DNA of 64,000 nucleotides from Singulisphaera acidiphila DSM 18658 (GTDB taxonomy: Bacteria; Planctomycetota; Planctomycetia; Isosphaerales; Isosphaeraceae). Position numbers and translations under genes: made by a program. This document shows positions 23,759 through 32,468 of this stretch, one piece after another. Location of the stretch: NCBI RefSeq assembly GCF_000242455.2, contig NC_019892.1, positions 4,092,001 to 4,156,000 on the forward strand, written 5' to 3'. The notes under the pieces are model-generated. The model was not told the origin of the DNA. It was given only the letters and a program-made list of their open reading frames with translations, and did no database searches. Each line of letters begins with the position of its first letter. Position 1 is the first letter of the stretch.

Positions 23759-25297
23759 ATGACGAGGCTGGGGACTCCGCGAAGCCGGTTCGTAATGCTC
23801 GTTCTCCTCATCGGCACCGTGGGATGCGGGGGGAGTGCGAACGCCCCCAAAGCTCCTGATCAGCCCTTCAAGGGCGTCACAATCGTCGCGGCGGCCATCG
23901 GAGACCCTGGCATTCTCCCAACCCTGACCGCCCAGCGCGGAGAGTGGTCGGCAAACCGAGGGGCCGAGGTCACGATCCGGGAAAAACCGGTCGACCCCAG
24001 GTCCGAAGGGGTGGACGTCTTTCTCTTCCGTGGCGACCGCTTGGGTGAACTGGTCGATGGCGGACTCCTGGCCGACTTGCCCGAAGCGGTCACCCGCCCC
24101 CCCGTACCGCGCGAACCCAGGCAAGGCGAGGAGTCATCGGGAGACAGGCCCGCCGACCCTCTCCAGTTCTCCGACCTGGTGCCGGCCTATCGCGACCAGG
24201 TGATCAAGTATGGCGGCGTGAGGTTGGGCCTCCCCTACGGCGGCTCGGCCTTGGTCCTGGCTTATCACCGCGATGCCTTCGAGAGTGAGACCAACCTGGC
24301 GGCGGCAAAGGAAGCCGGCTTCGTGCTGAAGCCCCCCGAGACCTGGGAACAGTTCGACACCCTGGCCAAGTTCTTTCATGGCCGTGACTGGGCTCAAGAT
24401 GGCAAGCCTCGGTCCGGCGTCGCGCTCGCGCTCGGACCTGATCCCGAAGGGGTGGGAGATGCCACCTACCTGGCACGAGCAGCCAGCCTGGGCCAACACC
24501 ACGACCAGTATTCGTTTCTCTTCGATGCCGACTCGATGGCTCCTCGCATCGACTCGCCACCGTTCGTCGAGGCCCTCCAGGGTCTGACCGCTCTGAAAGC
24601 GTACGGCCCCTCCGCGATCGAGTCGTTCGATATCAAGGCGGCGCGGCGGGCCTTCGGCGGGCGCGAAGCGGCGATGTTGATCGATCGCGCGGAGAACGTG
24701 GCGAGTTGGGGGGACGGCAAGTCGATCGGCGTGGCCCGCTTGCCTGGGTCGGAACGCGTGTTCGACCCGAGCCGCAACCAGTTCGAGCCGGCCTCGCCGC
24801 CCAATCGACCCAGCTACCTCCCCTATGGAGGGGGTTGGTTGGTGGGGGTCAGCGCGGCGGCAAAGGGGCCGAAACTCGAGGCGGCAATCGATTTCGCCAA
24901 GTATCTCATCGGTCCCGACATCGCGAGCCGAGTCCGTGCCGACTCCGCCTTCCCGATGCTGGCCGTTCGGACCGCCCTGTTGAGCCAAGGACCGCCCGAC
25001 TCAAGAGCGAGCCTCGGCGTCGACGCGCGACAGTGGTCCGATGCCGTCCTCCAGACGCTCAACGCCAACCGCGTGATCCCCGGACTTCGGATCCCCGACG
25101 CCGAAGGGTATCTCGCCGACCTCACCAAAGGACGGGCCGCCGCGCTCCAAGGCGAAACGACCGAACGCGCCTTGCAAGCGGTCGCCAGCGCTTGGGCCGA
25201 GCGAACCAAACGGCGAGGAGTCAAGCGGCAGCTCTGGCACTATCGTCGCAGCCTTAATACCCTGGCCACCAGCCTCCAACCTCCAGCCGCCCCCTGA
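23759..25297 (+). CDS. Extracellular solute-binding lipoprotein (ABC type), orphan
   Basis: A 512-residue exported protein with an N-terminal signal ending in TVGC at Cys23, consistent with a lipoprotein. The sequence has the layout of sugar-type ABC binding proteins: GVTIVAAAIGDPG at the start of lobe 1, a GVRLGLPYGGSALVLAYHRDAF segment split across about 155-180, and YLPYGGGWLVGVSAAAKGPKLEAAIDFAKYL (in pieces) in the second hinge. No permease or ATPase gene is nearby; a MalK-type ATPase lies 20 kb away at 46109. Function as a receptor for a separate transporter, or a sensor, is inference. The ATG at 23759 has GAGG about 10 bases upstream. Confidence 0.75.
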   Translation: MTRLGTPRSRFVMLVLLIGTVGCGGSANAPKAPDQPFKGVTIVAAAIGDPGILPTLTAQRGEWSANRGAEVTIREKPVDPRSEGVDVFLFRGDRLGELVDGGLLADLPEAVTRPPVPREPRQGEESSGDRPADPLQFSDLVPAYRDQVIKYGGVRLGLPYGGSALVLAYHRDAFESETNLAAAKEAGFVLKPPETWEQFDTLAKFFHGRDWAQDGKPRSGVALALGPDPEGVGDATYLARAASLGQHHDQYSFLFDADSMAPRIDSPPFVEALQGLTALKAYGPSAIESFDIKAARRAFGGREAAMLIDRAENVASWGDGKSIGVARLPGSERVFDPSRNQFEPASPPNRPSYLPYGGGWLVGVSAAAKGPKLEAAIDFAKYLIGPDIASRVRADSAFPMLAVRTALLSQGPPDSRASLGVDARQWSDAVLQTLNANRVIPGLRIPDAEGYLADLTKGRAAALQGETTERALQAVASAWAERTKRRGVKRQLWHYRRSLNTLATSLQPPAAP

Positions 25298-25322
25298 GCC
25301 GCGACTCTCGACGAGACTTCGG

Positions 25323-25901
25323 ATGGACGAGCCTGACGACGAAGCAATCCCGACGACCAGCGGCAACGCCGAGATCAACCAGTTGATCGGCCTGTTCGAT
25401 CTCCCTGCCTTCGCCAGGCGAGGACAGGATCTCGAATACTCGATCAAGCGGACGCATGAACGCTGCCAACGCGAACGGAACGCAATGCTCGACATGGTTC
25501 GCGTCCGTCTCCGCCAGTGGGCCAGCGCGGTCACCGGCCCCGAATCGAGCACGGCGGTCTTCGCCTCGCCCATCGAGTCGCTCTGGCCCCTGAGTGGAGC
25601 GGAAAACCCTGTCTGGGCCCGTCACCCCGCCCCTCCGCGCCGCCAACGAACGATCGCGCTCGACCTGATCTCCAGTGCGGTCCGGTTCAACCGCCGCTGG
25701 TCTCGCTTTCTCGATGAGCTCGGCGTCGATCACCTCAACCATCTGATCGATCAATACAACCGCTATTACCTCCTGGAAAAGGAGTGCTGCCTCGGTTCCT
25801 CCCGGCTCGCCGCGCGGTTTTTCATTCCTCAGACCCCGATCACCCGAGACACTCTGATCGGGGAATACCCTCTGTTGACCGTGCCGGAACTCAAGGCTTA
25901 G
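25323..25901 (+). CDS. Protein of unknown function
   Basis: A 192-residue soluble protein, 25 bases after the binding lipoprotein and so probably co-transcribed with it. I do not recognise a family. It is Arg-rich with helical stretches (EYSIKRTHERCQRERNAMLDMVRVRLRQW split over about 38-66; FNRRWSRFLDELGVDHLNHLIDQYNRYYLLE over about 122-152) and no signal peptide. The ending PQTPITRDTLIGEYPLLTVPELK looks structured. It could be a lineage-specific regulatory or adaptor protein; nothing more can be said. Confidence 0.62.
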   Translation: MDEPDDEAIPTTSGNAEINQLIGLFDLPAFARRGQDLEYSIKRTHERCQRERNAMLDMVRVRLRQWASAVTGPESSTAVFASPIESLWPLSGAENPVWARHPAPPRRQRTIALDLISSAVRFNRRWSRFLDELGVDHLNHLIDQYNRYYLLEKECCLGSSRLAARFFIPQTPITRDTLIGEYPLLTVPELKA

Positions 25902-25931
25902 TTACGCCTCGGAGACAGATCCCGCATCACG

Positions 25932-26408
25932 TCACGTCCCATCGCCAGCCCCGTTCGAAACAAGATCCGGGCAAGACGGAGTGGCCACGAGGACGGCAAC
26001 ACATCGGTATCGGCGAAGAACGAGATACATCCCATATCCAAGCAACCCACCCAGGGTATTTAAGAGCAGGTCGTCCACATCGGCGATCCGTCGTCCCGAG
26101 GCGAACTGGAGCGTCTCGATCAGCAGACTCAATGCGGCGGAAAGCCACCCAACGCGCCAGACGCTGGTCCGTCCCCCTTGGAAAAAGGGCCAGAGGAACC
26201 CCAGAGGGATGAAGGCCGCGAGGTTCCCCACCACATTCACCAGCATGAGCCAGCCCCCAACTTCAAGGTACTTGGCGGTTGTGCCCAGGGGATGAAGTTC
26301 GAGCCGATTCTCCCATGCGAGAGTGCCGATGGAGCAGGGAGACAGGGTCAGCCAGAAGAGCAGGCCGCCGTAACCGGTGAGAAGCAGGCCCAAGACGATC
26401 TTCCGCAA
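25932..26408 (-). CDS. VanZ-family membrane protein
   Basis: A 158-residue integral membrane protein with about four helices. The VanZ-like core is visible: N-terminal helix with FWLTLSP, NVVGNLAAFIPLGFLWPF, a helix ending LLIETLQF, and the acidic loop ADVDDLLLNTLGGLLGYG. The namesake gives low-level teicoplanin resistance, but most members are of unknown function. I prefer the TTG start at 26408, which has GGGAGG 8 bases upstream and places the first helix at the N terminus; GTG at 26507 would run through a palindromic repeat, and GTG at 26432 is another option. Confidence 0.75.
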   Translation of the reverse strand: MRKIVLGLLLTGYGGLLFWLTLSPCSIGTLAWENRLELHPLGTTAKYLEVGGWLMLVNVVGNLAAFIPLGFLWPFFQGGRTSVWRVGWLSAALSLLIETLQFASGRRIADVDDLLLNTLGGLLGYGMYLVLRRYRCVAVLVATPSCPDLVSNGAGDGT

Positions 26409-26462
26409 GGCAACGGCCTCCCAGAAACTCACTTGATCCCGGAAGCGCGGGCAACCCGCTAC

Positions 26463-26561
26463 TGGGCTTTCTTCCAGGCGAGCGGAGAGGGTGAGCTCCC
26501 TTGGCACTTATTCAATGCCCGTTGGAAGACAAAGACAGGGAGCTGACGCTCCCTGCTCGCC
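26463..26561. repeat. Inverted pair of dispersed palindromes
   Basis: CAGGGAGC-TGAC-GCTCCCTG (26536-26555) followed by CTCGCC, and a diverged reverse copy at about 26463-26495 (GGCGAGCGGAGAGGGTGAGC). The same element is at 5939. It lies upstream of the VanZ gene. Confidence 0.5.
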
Positions 26562-26599
26562 TCGAAGATCGATCATGTTCCTGACGTGGCTTGTCGGTG

Positions 26600-27193
26600 T
26601 CAATGCGACGATTGTTCTCGGTCATTCCGGAAAGAGCGGTGTCCTACTTTGCCAGTCGCCGTGGGCCTTTCGGCGGGCCGGGAAGGCCCATCTCTCCCCA
26701 TTCCCATGCTGGAGTGCGGCCCGAGCCGAGCCCAGATGGCGGCACGCAGTCTCCTTTCATCGAGTGGACTGTCTCCCCCTTCGCCCGATTCCTTGACGAA
26801 CTGGGCCGCCGCAAAGACAGCCTCATCGGCGCTGAGTAATCGATCACCATTGAGGTCAGCCGACTCGAGGATCCGGCTGGCGATGAATCCTGAGCGACCG
26901 CCAGGAATTCCGGGGGGAGGCGCCGGGGCTTCCACCGACCTCGCGCCCCACAACGATCGGCCTCCGGTGAACTTATACCGAACGAACGCCCCGCCAACGG
27001 TCATCGCAACGAGGTTGGAGCTAAGCGCCAGGCAAACGATTAACGTCGAGGTATCGCTCACCTTCCGGCGGATCAGGTGAAACAGGCCCGACAGCCCAAG
27101 CGCGAGGACGAGTGCCATCAAAACGCCGCCGATCAACTCCTCCGGCGACCGATCCAGAATCACGTCGACGATCGAACTCACCTGTAGGTTCAT
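26600..27193 (-). CDS. Membrane protein with EF-hand loop
   Basis: A 197-residue protein with two N-terminal membrane segments (about 21-41 and 50-68, LIGGVLMALVLALGLSGLFHL and TLIVCLALSSNLVAMTVGG in part) and an exposed C-terminal half. It carries one canonical EF-hand loop, DLNGDRLLSADE (about residues 113-124), predicted to bind Ca2+. GAGAGG lies 5 bases before the ATG. Calcium-binding membrane proteins of this layout are common in planctomycetes but uncharacterised. The last 40 residues are Gly/Arg/Ser-rich and probably disordered. Confidence 0.68.
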   Translation of the reverse strand: MNLQVSSIVDVILDRSPEELIGGVLMALVLALGLSGLFHLIRRKVSDTSTLIVCLALSSNLVAMTVGGAFVRYKFTGGRSLWGARSVEAPAPPPGIPGGRSGFIASRILESADLNGDRLLSADEAVFAAAQFVKESGEGGDSPLDERRLRAAIWARLGPHSSMGMGRDGPSRPAERPTATGKVGHRSFRNDREQSSH

Positions 27194-27596
27194 GGGATCC
27201 TCTCCCGGTCACAGAAATTCGGCACAACGACCGAACAGGACGGCGATGCGCGGATGTGATTCAGGGCATGGATGTGAAAGCGATCAAAAACGGACTCCTT
27301 CCCCTAGAAGGTTAACCGCTCCAACTCATTCAACGCAACGGATGGAGATTGCGATCAAACATGAATCGCCGATCGTCATCCCCCCTTGGCCCTGGCTTCC
27401 AACTCAGGCCACCCCGACGATCTCCCGACTCCTGGCGCGAACACAAATCCACCGCGTCGAAGCCAGCCGACCACCGAAAAGGGTGCATGGGAAGCGGATC
27501 CGTTGTGTACAATCCTCTCCGTGCGGCATCTCTGCCGCGACAGGTCGAATCAAAGCAGGTTGGGCCACGCCAAGACCAAGAGATAAGGAGCCTTTC
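27194..27596. other. Divergent intergenic region
   Basis: About 400 bases between two divergent genes. A TACAAT at about 27510 could be a -10 for the gene at 27597, without a clear -35. No gene or structure seen. Confidence 0.35.
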
Positions 27597-28469
27597 ATGC
27601 CGGTGCTCGATCGTGAGGAGTACATCGAGCAGGCCTACTTCTTCCATGCGTTTCGCGAGCGTGTGCTCGACGGGCTACCGTCGCAGGACGTACTGTCTCG
27701 CGTCAGTGAGGAACTCCTCTCGACCACTCGACTCCCGTTAGCCGTCTCCTACCTCGCCACCGAGATCAAGACGATCGGACTCATGGCGCCCGCCATGGGG
27801 CGGATCGGCCATTACTTCACTCCGTTCCAGACCCACGTCATCGCAGAGGCAGAGCACGACACCAGCCGGTTCCCGATGGACCAGGCACTTCTGATCCTGG
27901 AGCGCGAGGCGCGCTACAAGGCCGACGGACCGACACTGTCCGGCCTGTTCGTTTACCAGTTCGAGGCCATGTCGCGGAACCGCCTCGGCTACGGCAAGGG
28001 ACTCGAGGCCATCGCAGCCGACCCGTTCTTCAACGAAGATTGGCACGACTACATTCTTTTGCTCCGTGCCCGGCTCGGCGACGTCGATTTTGCCGACCTC
28101 ATTTTCGTCCGCTCGGCCTTCTACGTTACAGAACAGAAGCGACGAAACCCCGGTTTCGAGCCAAAATTCCCGATCCTCTTTGGCGAAAAAGAAGGAAAAA
28201 TCGCCCGAGCCAACCGGGGCCGCGACCCGCTCTACCTGTTCTCGGCCCTGCAACGGCAACTGGGCTACCCCGAAGTGCCCCGCCCCCGCCGTCCCGATGA
28301 GGCCGAAGCGCGGATCGCCCTGCTCGAACAGCGGGTCGCAATGCTCGAGAACCGCCTCAAGTCGGCCGAGTCCGACATCCACAACGAGGTCGACCTCGCC
28401 CAGCTCCGGGTCAAACCCGAGGACACCGCCGGACCTCCCGCCGGCTGGGGCAAACATGAACCGACGTGA
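27597..28469 (+). CDS. Protein of unknown function with C-terminal coiled coil
   Basis: A 290-residue soluble protein that I do not assign to a family. It opens MPVLDREEYIEQAYFFHAFR and appears all-helical for the first 200 residues (LLSTTRLPLAVSYLATEIKTIG, LYLFSALQRQLGYPEVPRPR). Residues about 240-275 (ARIALLEQRVAMLENRLK) have heptads of a coiled coil. The start is well supported: AAGGAG 6 bases before the ATG. It precedes and may be co-transcribed with the FG-GAP protein gene. The coding signal is strong throughout. Confidence 0.7.
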   Translation: MPVLDREEYIEQAYFFHAFRERVLDGLPSQDVLSRVSEELLSTTRLPLAVSYLATEIKTIGLMAPAMGRIGHYFTPFQTHVIAEAEHDTSRFPMDQALLILEREARYKADGPTLSGLFVYQFEAMSRNRLGYGKGLEAIAADPFFNEDWHDYILLLRARLGDVDFADLIFVRSAFYVTEQKRRNPGFEPKFPILFGEKEGKIARANRGRDPLYLFSALQRQLGYPEVPRPRRPDEAEARIALLEQRVAMLENRLKSAESDIHNEVDLAQLRVKPEDTAGPPAGWGKHEPT

Positions 28470-28504
28470 CGGTCGTTGATCACCAAGGCTCGAAGGACAA
28501 CCCT

Positions 28505-30091
28505 GTGAAACACCGAGGATTCGCGAGCGCGACCAGGCCCCGAACGTCCCGACTCTCCTTTCGTTCCTTGGCCCTGTTCCTTCTTCCTGTCAGCCTTGGG
28601 TGCGGCGCTCTCTGCCCTGCCGCCGAACCGCGCCCTCTTCCCCAATTCGAGCGGGTCGTCATCGACGACAATTTCCCGGGCGTCTACCAGGTCGAGGTCG
28701 CCGACGTCAACGGCGACGGCAAACCCGACGTCGTCGCCCTCGGCGGCGGCACCTGCGCCTGGTATGAGAACCCAACCTGGAAGAAGCGGATCGTCACAAC
28801 CCCAGAGCAGACCCCCGGCATCATCAGCACCGCCACGACCGACCTCGACGGCGATGGCAAAGCGGAGATCGCCATCGCCTACGAATTCGCCATGAACCAG
28901 CCGACCAAAGGCAAGCTCCTCCTTGCGCATCCCGGGAAAAGTCTCGACGATCCCTGGACGCTCGCGCAGGTCGCCGATGTTCCCAGCATCCATCGGCTCC
29001 GGTGGATGAAGAATGAACTCCCGTTTCCATCAAAATCTTCGGGGTTGACGAACCAACCTGAGCAAGAGAATCGCCTCGTCAAGAAGTGGACTAATCTCGT
29101 TGTTGCCCCTCTTTTTGGCCCCTCGGCTAAGCCCCCCGTTTTCGCGGAGGAACCGGCTCACCTGGTCCTCTTTACCGTGCAGTCGCATCGAGACGGTGAG
29201 CCATTTCACAGTCGTAATGCTAGCCGCACCAACGACAGCCCAGAAGGGAAGCGCGGAGGAATCGGAGGCGGAGGCGGGCTTGGCGGAGGACAGGCTCCAA
29301 CGAACTCGGACACCACCTTGGGCAATCAGCCACTCGGCAATAAGAATCCACTGACTACAGCCTCGAAGGAAAGCTCGGGCGGAGCCCCACAAACGCCTGT
29401 AGATATCGACTGGAAGCCCCGTCTTCTGCGGTCCCAAGAGGAAATTGGCAAAGCACCGGTTCTTCATGCCATCGACGTAGTCGACCTCAATGGTGATCCC
29501 ATGTCGGCGGGCGTCAAAATGCCCGTGGTCCTTAGTGCAAGCAACCTCGGAATCACCATGTACTCCGCCCCTGCCATGACGAGCGGAGTGCTCCTTCGTC
29601 ACCACCAAACCCTCGTCCCGGGCGCAACCGGCGAGGCCCCCAAGAAAGGGGCGAGCGAGATTCACGTCGGCCGGCTCAAGGACGGCCGTAAGTTCCTTGC
29701 GACGGTCGAGCCCTGGCACGGAACAGACGTAGCCATCTACACATCCCAAGAAAACAAACTGTCTGGGGGAAGAGAATTCGGCCCCCGGACGGTCATCGAC
29801 TCAACCCTCAAAGATGGACACGCCCTCTGGGTGGCCGACGTGGATGGGGATGGCGACGACGAGGTCTTCGCCGGCTATCGCGGTAAGGGAACGAGCCTGC
29901 TCGGCTATGACTTCGATGGTAAGACCTGGAACCGGACCGTCATCGACCCCGCCATCGCCGCCCAGGACCTTCGCGGCGGCGACATCGACGGCGACGGCAC
30001 TCCCGACTTCGTCGCCGTCGGCGGCTCCACCCACAACGTCGTCTGGTATCGGCCCAAGGCAAACAAGCTAAATACGCATTTCTTCAAATGA
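28505..30091 (+). CDS. Exported FG-GAP/VCBS repeat protein
   Basis: A 528-residue secreted protein with a signal region ending near CPAAEP (about residue 40) and at least four Ca2+-binding FG-GAP/VCBS-type loops: DVNGDGKPD, DLDGDGKAE, DVDGDGDDE and DIDGDGTPD, expected in a beta-propeller. VVAPLFGPSAKPP and LVPGATGEAPKKG resemble conserved motifs of planctomycete propeller proteins. About 120 residues between the second and third loops are low-complexity (Gly/Asn/Ser-rich, about 265-310) and look inserted. I chose GTG 28505, with AAGGA 8 bases upstream; GTG 28466 overlaps the previous stop. Function is unknown, probably surface binding. Confidence 0.72.
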   Translation: MKHRGFASATRPRTSRLSFRSLALFLLPVSLGCGALCPAAEPRPLPQFERVVIDDNFPGVYQVEVADVNGDGKPDVVALGGGTCAWYENPTWKKRIVTTPEQTPGIISTATTDLDGDGKAEIAIAYEFAMNQPTKGKLLLAHPGKSLDDPWTLAQVADVPSIHRLRWMKNELPFPSKSSGLTNQPEQENRLVKKWTNLVVAPLFGPSAKPPVFAEEPAHLVLFTVQSHRDGEPFHSRNASRTNDSPEGKRGGIGGGGGLGGGQAPTNSDTTLGNQPLGNKNPLTTASKESSGGAPQTPVDIDWKPRLLRSQEEIGKAPVLHAIDVVDLNGDPMSAGVKMPVVLSASNLGITMYSAPAMTSGVLLRHHQTLVPGATGEAPKKGASEIHVGRLKDGRKFLATVEPWHGTDVAIYTSQENKLSGGREFGPRTVIDSTLKDGHALWVADVDGDGDDEVFAGYRGKGTSLLGYDFDGKTWNRTVIDPAIAAQDLRGGDIDGDGTPDFVAVGGSTHNVVWYRPKANKLNTHFFK

Positions 30092-30098
30092 GGAAGCC

Positions 30099-30650
30099 AT
30101 GAGCATTTCCCACCCCATCACTGCCGACCAACTCTGGAAGACGCCACGAGATGGGATGCGCCATGAACTGGTGAGAGGGGAACTGAAGATCATGTCTCCA
30201 GCAGGGAGCGAGCACGGAGCGATCATCGCTGAGATCACGGCCTTTCTGTTGCCGTTCGTGAAGAGTCATAAGCTCGGCACCGTTTTCGGAGCTGAGACGG
30301 GCTTCAAGATCGCAACCGATCCCGACACAGTGCGCGCCCCCGACGTCGCGTTTGTACGTCGCGAGCGGATCCCGCAAACCGGCCTTCCCAAAGCCTTCTG
30401 GCCAGGGGCCCCCGACCTGGCGGTCGAAGTCGTCTCGCCAGGCGACACGGTTGACGAGGTTGATGAAAAAGTGGCTGACTGGCTTGGCGCGGGAACCAAG
30501 GTCGTCTGGATCGTGAAGCCTAAAACCCGGACCGTTGCCGTGCACTTTGCCCCAAACGCCCAGACCATTCTGACAGCCGACGAAGAAATTGACGGAGGTG
30601 AACTGGTGCCCGGCTTCCGTTGTCGTGTGGGCGACTTGTTCCCGCAATGA
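30099..30650 (+). CDS. Uma2-family putative restriction endonuclease (DUF820)
   Basis: A 183-residue protein of the Uma2/DUF820 group, PD-(D/E)xK nuclease fold. Seen in order: the opening helix with LVRGELKIMSPAGSEHG, RAPDVAFVRRER (metal Asp), DLAVEVVSPGDT (catalytic Glu) and KVADWLGAGTKVVWIVKPKTRTV. Length is normal. It follows the FG-GAP gene by 7 bases, with TGAGGAAGCC before the ATG. These genes are present in many copies in planctomycetes and cyanobacteria; no substrate or biological role is established. Confidence 0.85.
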   Translation: MSISHPITADQLWKTPRDGMRHELVRGELKIMSPAGSEHGAIIAEITAFLLPFVKSHKLGTVFGAETGFKIATDPDTVRAPDVAFVRRERIPQTGLPKAFWPGAPDLAVEVVSPGDTVDEVDEKVADWLGAGTKVVWIVKPKTRTVAVHFAPNAQTILTADEEIDGGELVPGFRCRVGDLFPQ

Positions 30651-30736
30651 GCAAAAAACGGAAAATCGAGATTGAAACCGGCCTCCGTCGCATTATCTGA
30701 GTTGGCAGAGCCTTCTCAAACGGAGTGTCAGCGGCC

Positions 30737-32311
30737 ATGGCGAACGGAATCGGCGGCGCGGTCCTCCCGCAAATTCAGCGGATCTTCCACGGTGGAACCC
30801 TCACCGGGATGACCGACGGGCAGCTCCTCGCGCGGTTCGCGACTCGCAATGACGAAGCCGCCTTCGAAGCGTTGCTCGCACGGCACGGCCCGCTCGTCCT
30901 GCACGTATGCCGTAACCTGCTCCGCGACCGTGGCGACGTCGAGGACGCGTTTCAGGCGACACTCCTCGTCCTCGTCCGCAAGGCAGGGGCAATCCACGTC
31001 GAAACTTCGCTCGGCCCCTGGATCTACTCCGTCGCCTACCGCGTGGCGAACCGGGCCAGGGCAAACCGGGAGATCCGAATCACAAGAGAAAACCCCGTGG
31101 CGGACCTGGACCCTCAGGCCCCTTCGGAAGACCTCGACGGGCACGACGTTTCACCACTGCTCCATCACGAACTTGCCCAACTCCCCGAGCGGCTCCGCGC
31201 ACCGATCGTCCTCTGCTATTTCCAGGGCCTGACGCACGAATTGGCCGCGGCGCAGCTCCGCTGGCCGGTCGGCACTGTGCGGAGCCGGATGGCTCGGGCC
31301 CGCCGGCTCCTCCGAGAACGATTGACGCGCAAGGGCGTCGTCCTGTCCGCCGGATTCTTAGTCGGGGCCTCGCAACAGACAACGGCCGCGATGATTCCCC
31401 GCATCTTGTCGGAAGAGACAATCCAGTCCGCGATGCGTATCGCGGCAGGTCGAGCGGCAATGTCCGGGGCCCTCTCGGTTCCGGCGGCCGCGCTTATGGA
31501 AGGAGTCCTGAGCGCTATGTGGATGACCAAACTGAAAACCACCGCTGCCGTGGCGATCATGGCCGGGTTCATTCTGACCGGAGTGGTGGCTCTCGCCGTC
31601 CCAGCACCGGACGAGAAACCTGGCGAGCCTGCTCCCACCAACCACACGAAGACGAGCCAGGCCAAACCCACCAGGCACAGCTCAGAGTCGACCTATCCCA
31701 AACCCTACTACGTCGGTGACCTCGTCGTTCCCCCCACCGTAACGACAGACGGAAGGGCAAAGGCCTCCCGCTCAAGCGGCCGGCCAAGAACCGACTATGC
31801 ACCCCTGATCGAACTTCTCACATCATCCGTCGCCCCTGGCCGTTGGACAACTCAGAGTAACTCGATGACCGCAATTGCAGAACCGCTCAGGGAAACAGGA
31901 CCGATTGGCTCGATCACTCCGTTCCACCCGAACATCAGTCTCATCATCCGTCACACCGCTGAGGTCCACGACGAGATTGCGAACCGGCTTCGGCAACTTC
32001 GTAAGATCACGAACCGGCAAGATCCCAACTCCGATCCGGATGCCAACGTGCCAACGAAATCTGCGAACCAGGGGAGCGACGACCAGTTAACCATGATCGA
32101 TCCCCGAACCGGGGTTAAGTTTGACTTCTCAAGTCAGGTGACAGGATTACTCCCCGCTGCAACGTCACCCGACTCACCTGCTTCACCGGTCGCCAAGCAC
32201 CATCGAGTGCAAAAGCTGATCAAGGAACTGGAGCAAGAAATGGACCAACTCGTTACCGAACATGCCGCACTTCGGGCCAAAGCGAAAATCTCTGGCGTCT
32301 CTCCCAACTGA
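30737..32311 (+). CDS. ECF-type RNA polymerase sigma factor with membrane-anchored C-terminal extension
   Basis: A 524-residue protein. Residues about 25-90 hold sigma region 2 (DEAAFEALLARHGPLVLHVC, DVEDAFQATLLVLVRKA) and about 130-185 region 4 (LPERLRAPIVLCYFQGLTHELAA, GTVRSRMARARRLL). A single hydrophobic segment follows (about 266-287, AAVAIMAGFILTGVVALAV), then about 230 residues that would be outside the cytoplasm, Thr/Ser/Pro-rich and ending in a short coiled coil. Planctomycetes have many such sigma factors that seem to carry their own sensor or anti-sigma part. The ATG at 30737 has GGAG 11 bases upstream; GTG 30725 is also possible. Confidence 0.82.
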   Translation: MANGIGGAVLPQIQRIFHGGTLTGMTDGQLLARFATRNDEAAFEALLARHGPLVLHVCRNLLRDRGDVEDAFQATLLVLVRKAGAIHVETSLGPWIYSVAYRVANRARANREIRITRENPVADLDPQAPSEDLDGHDVSPLLHHELAQLPERLRAPIVLCYFQGLTHELAAAQLRWPVGTVRSRMARARRLLRERLTRKGVVLSAGFLVGASQQTTAAMIPRILSEETIQSAMRIAAGRAAMSGALSVPAAALMEGVLSAMWMTKLKTTAAVAIMAGFILTGVVALAVPAPDEKPGEPAPTNHTKTSQAKPTRHSSESTYPKPYYVGDLVVPPTVTTDGRAKASRSSGRPRTDYAPLIELLTSSVAPGRWTTQSNSMTAIAEPLRETGPIGSITPFHPNISLIIRHTAEVHDEIANRLRQLRKITNRQDPNSDPDANVPTKSANQGSDDQLTMIDPRTGVKFDFSSQVTGLLPAATSPDSPASPVAKHHRVQKLIKELEQEMDQLVTEHAALRAKAKISGVSPN

Positions 32312-32468
32312 ACTCTGCACTCATTGGGAGATTCCTGATACGCAAAGCGTTGATCCACCTTGATCGTCGCGCGGACCTCATGATTAGAATGGGAAGGCGG
32401 CAGAGACTCCTCGCGAGTCCGCTGCCGCCTCCCGTTTGAATTCGCGAAGGATCGACGAGCCCGAACTG

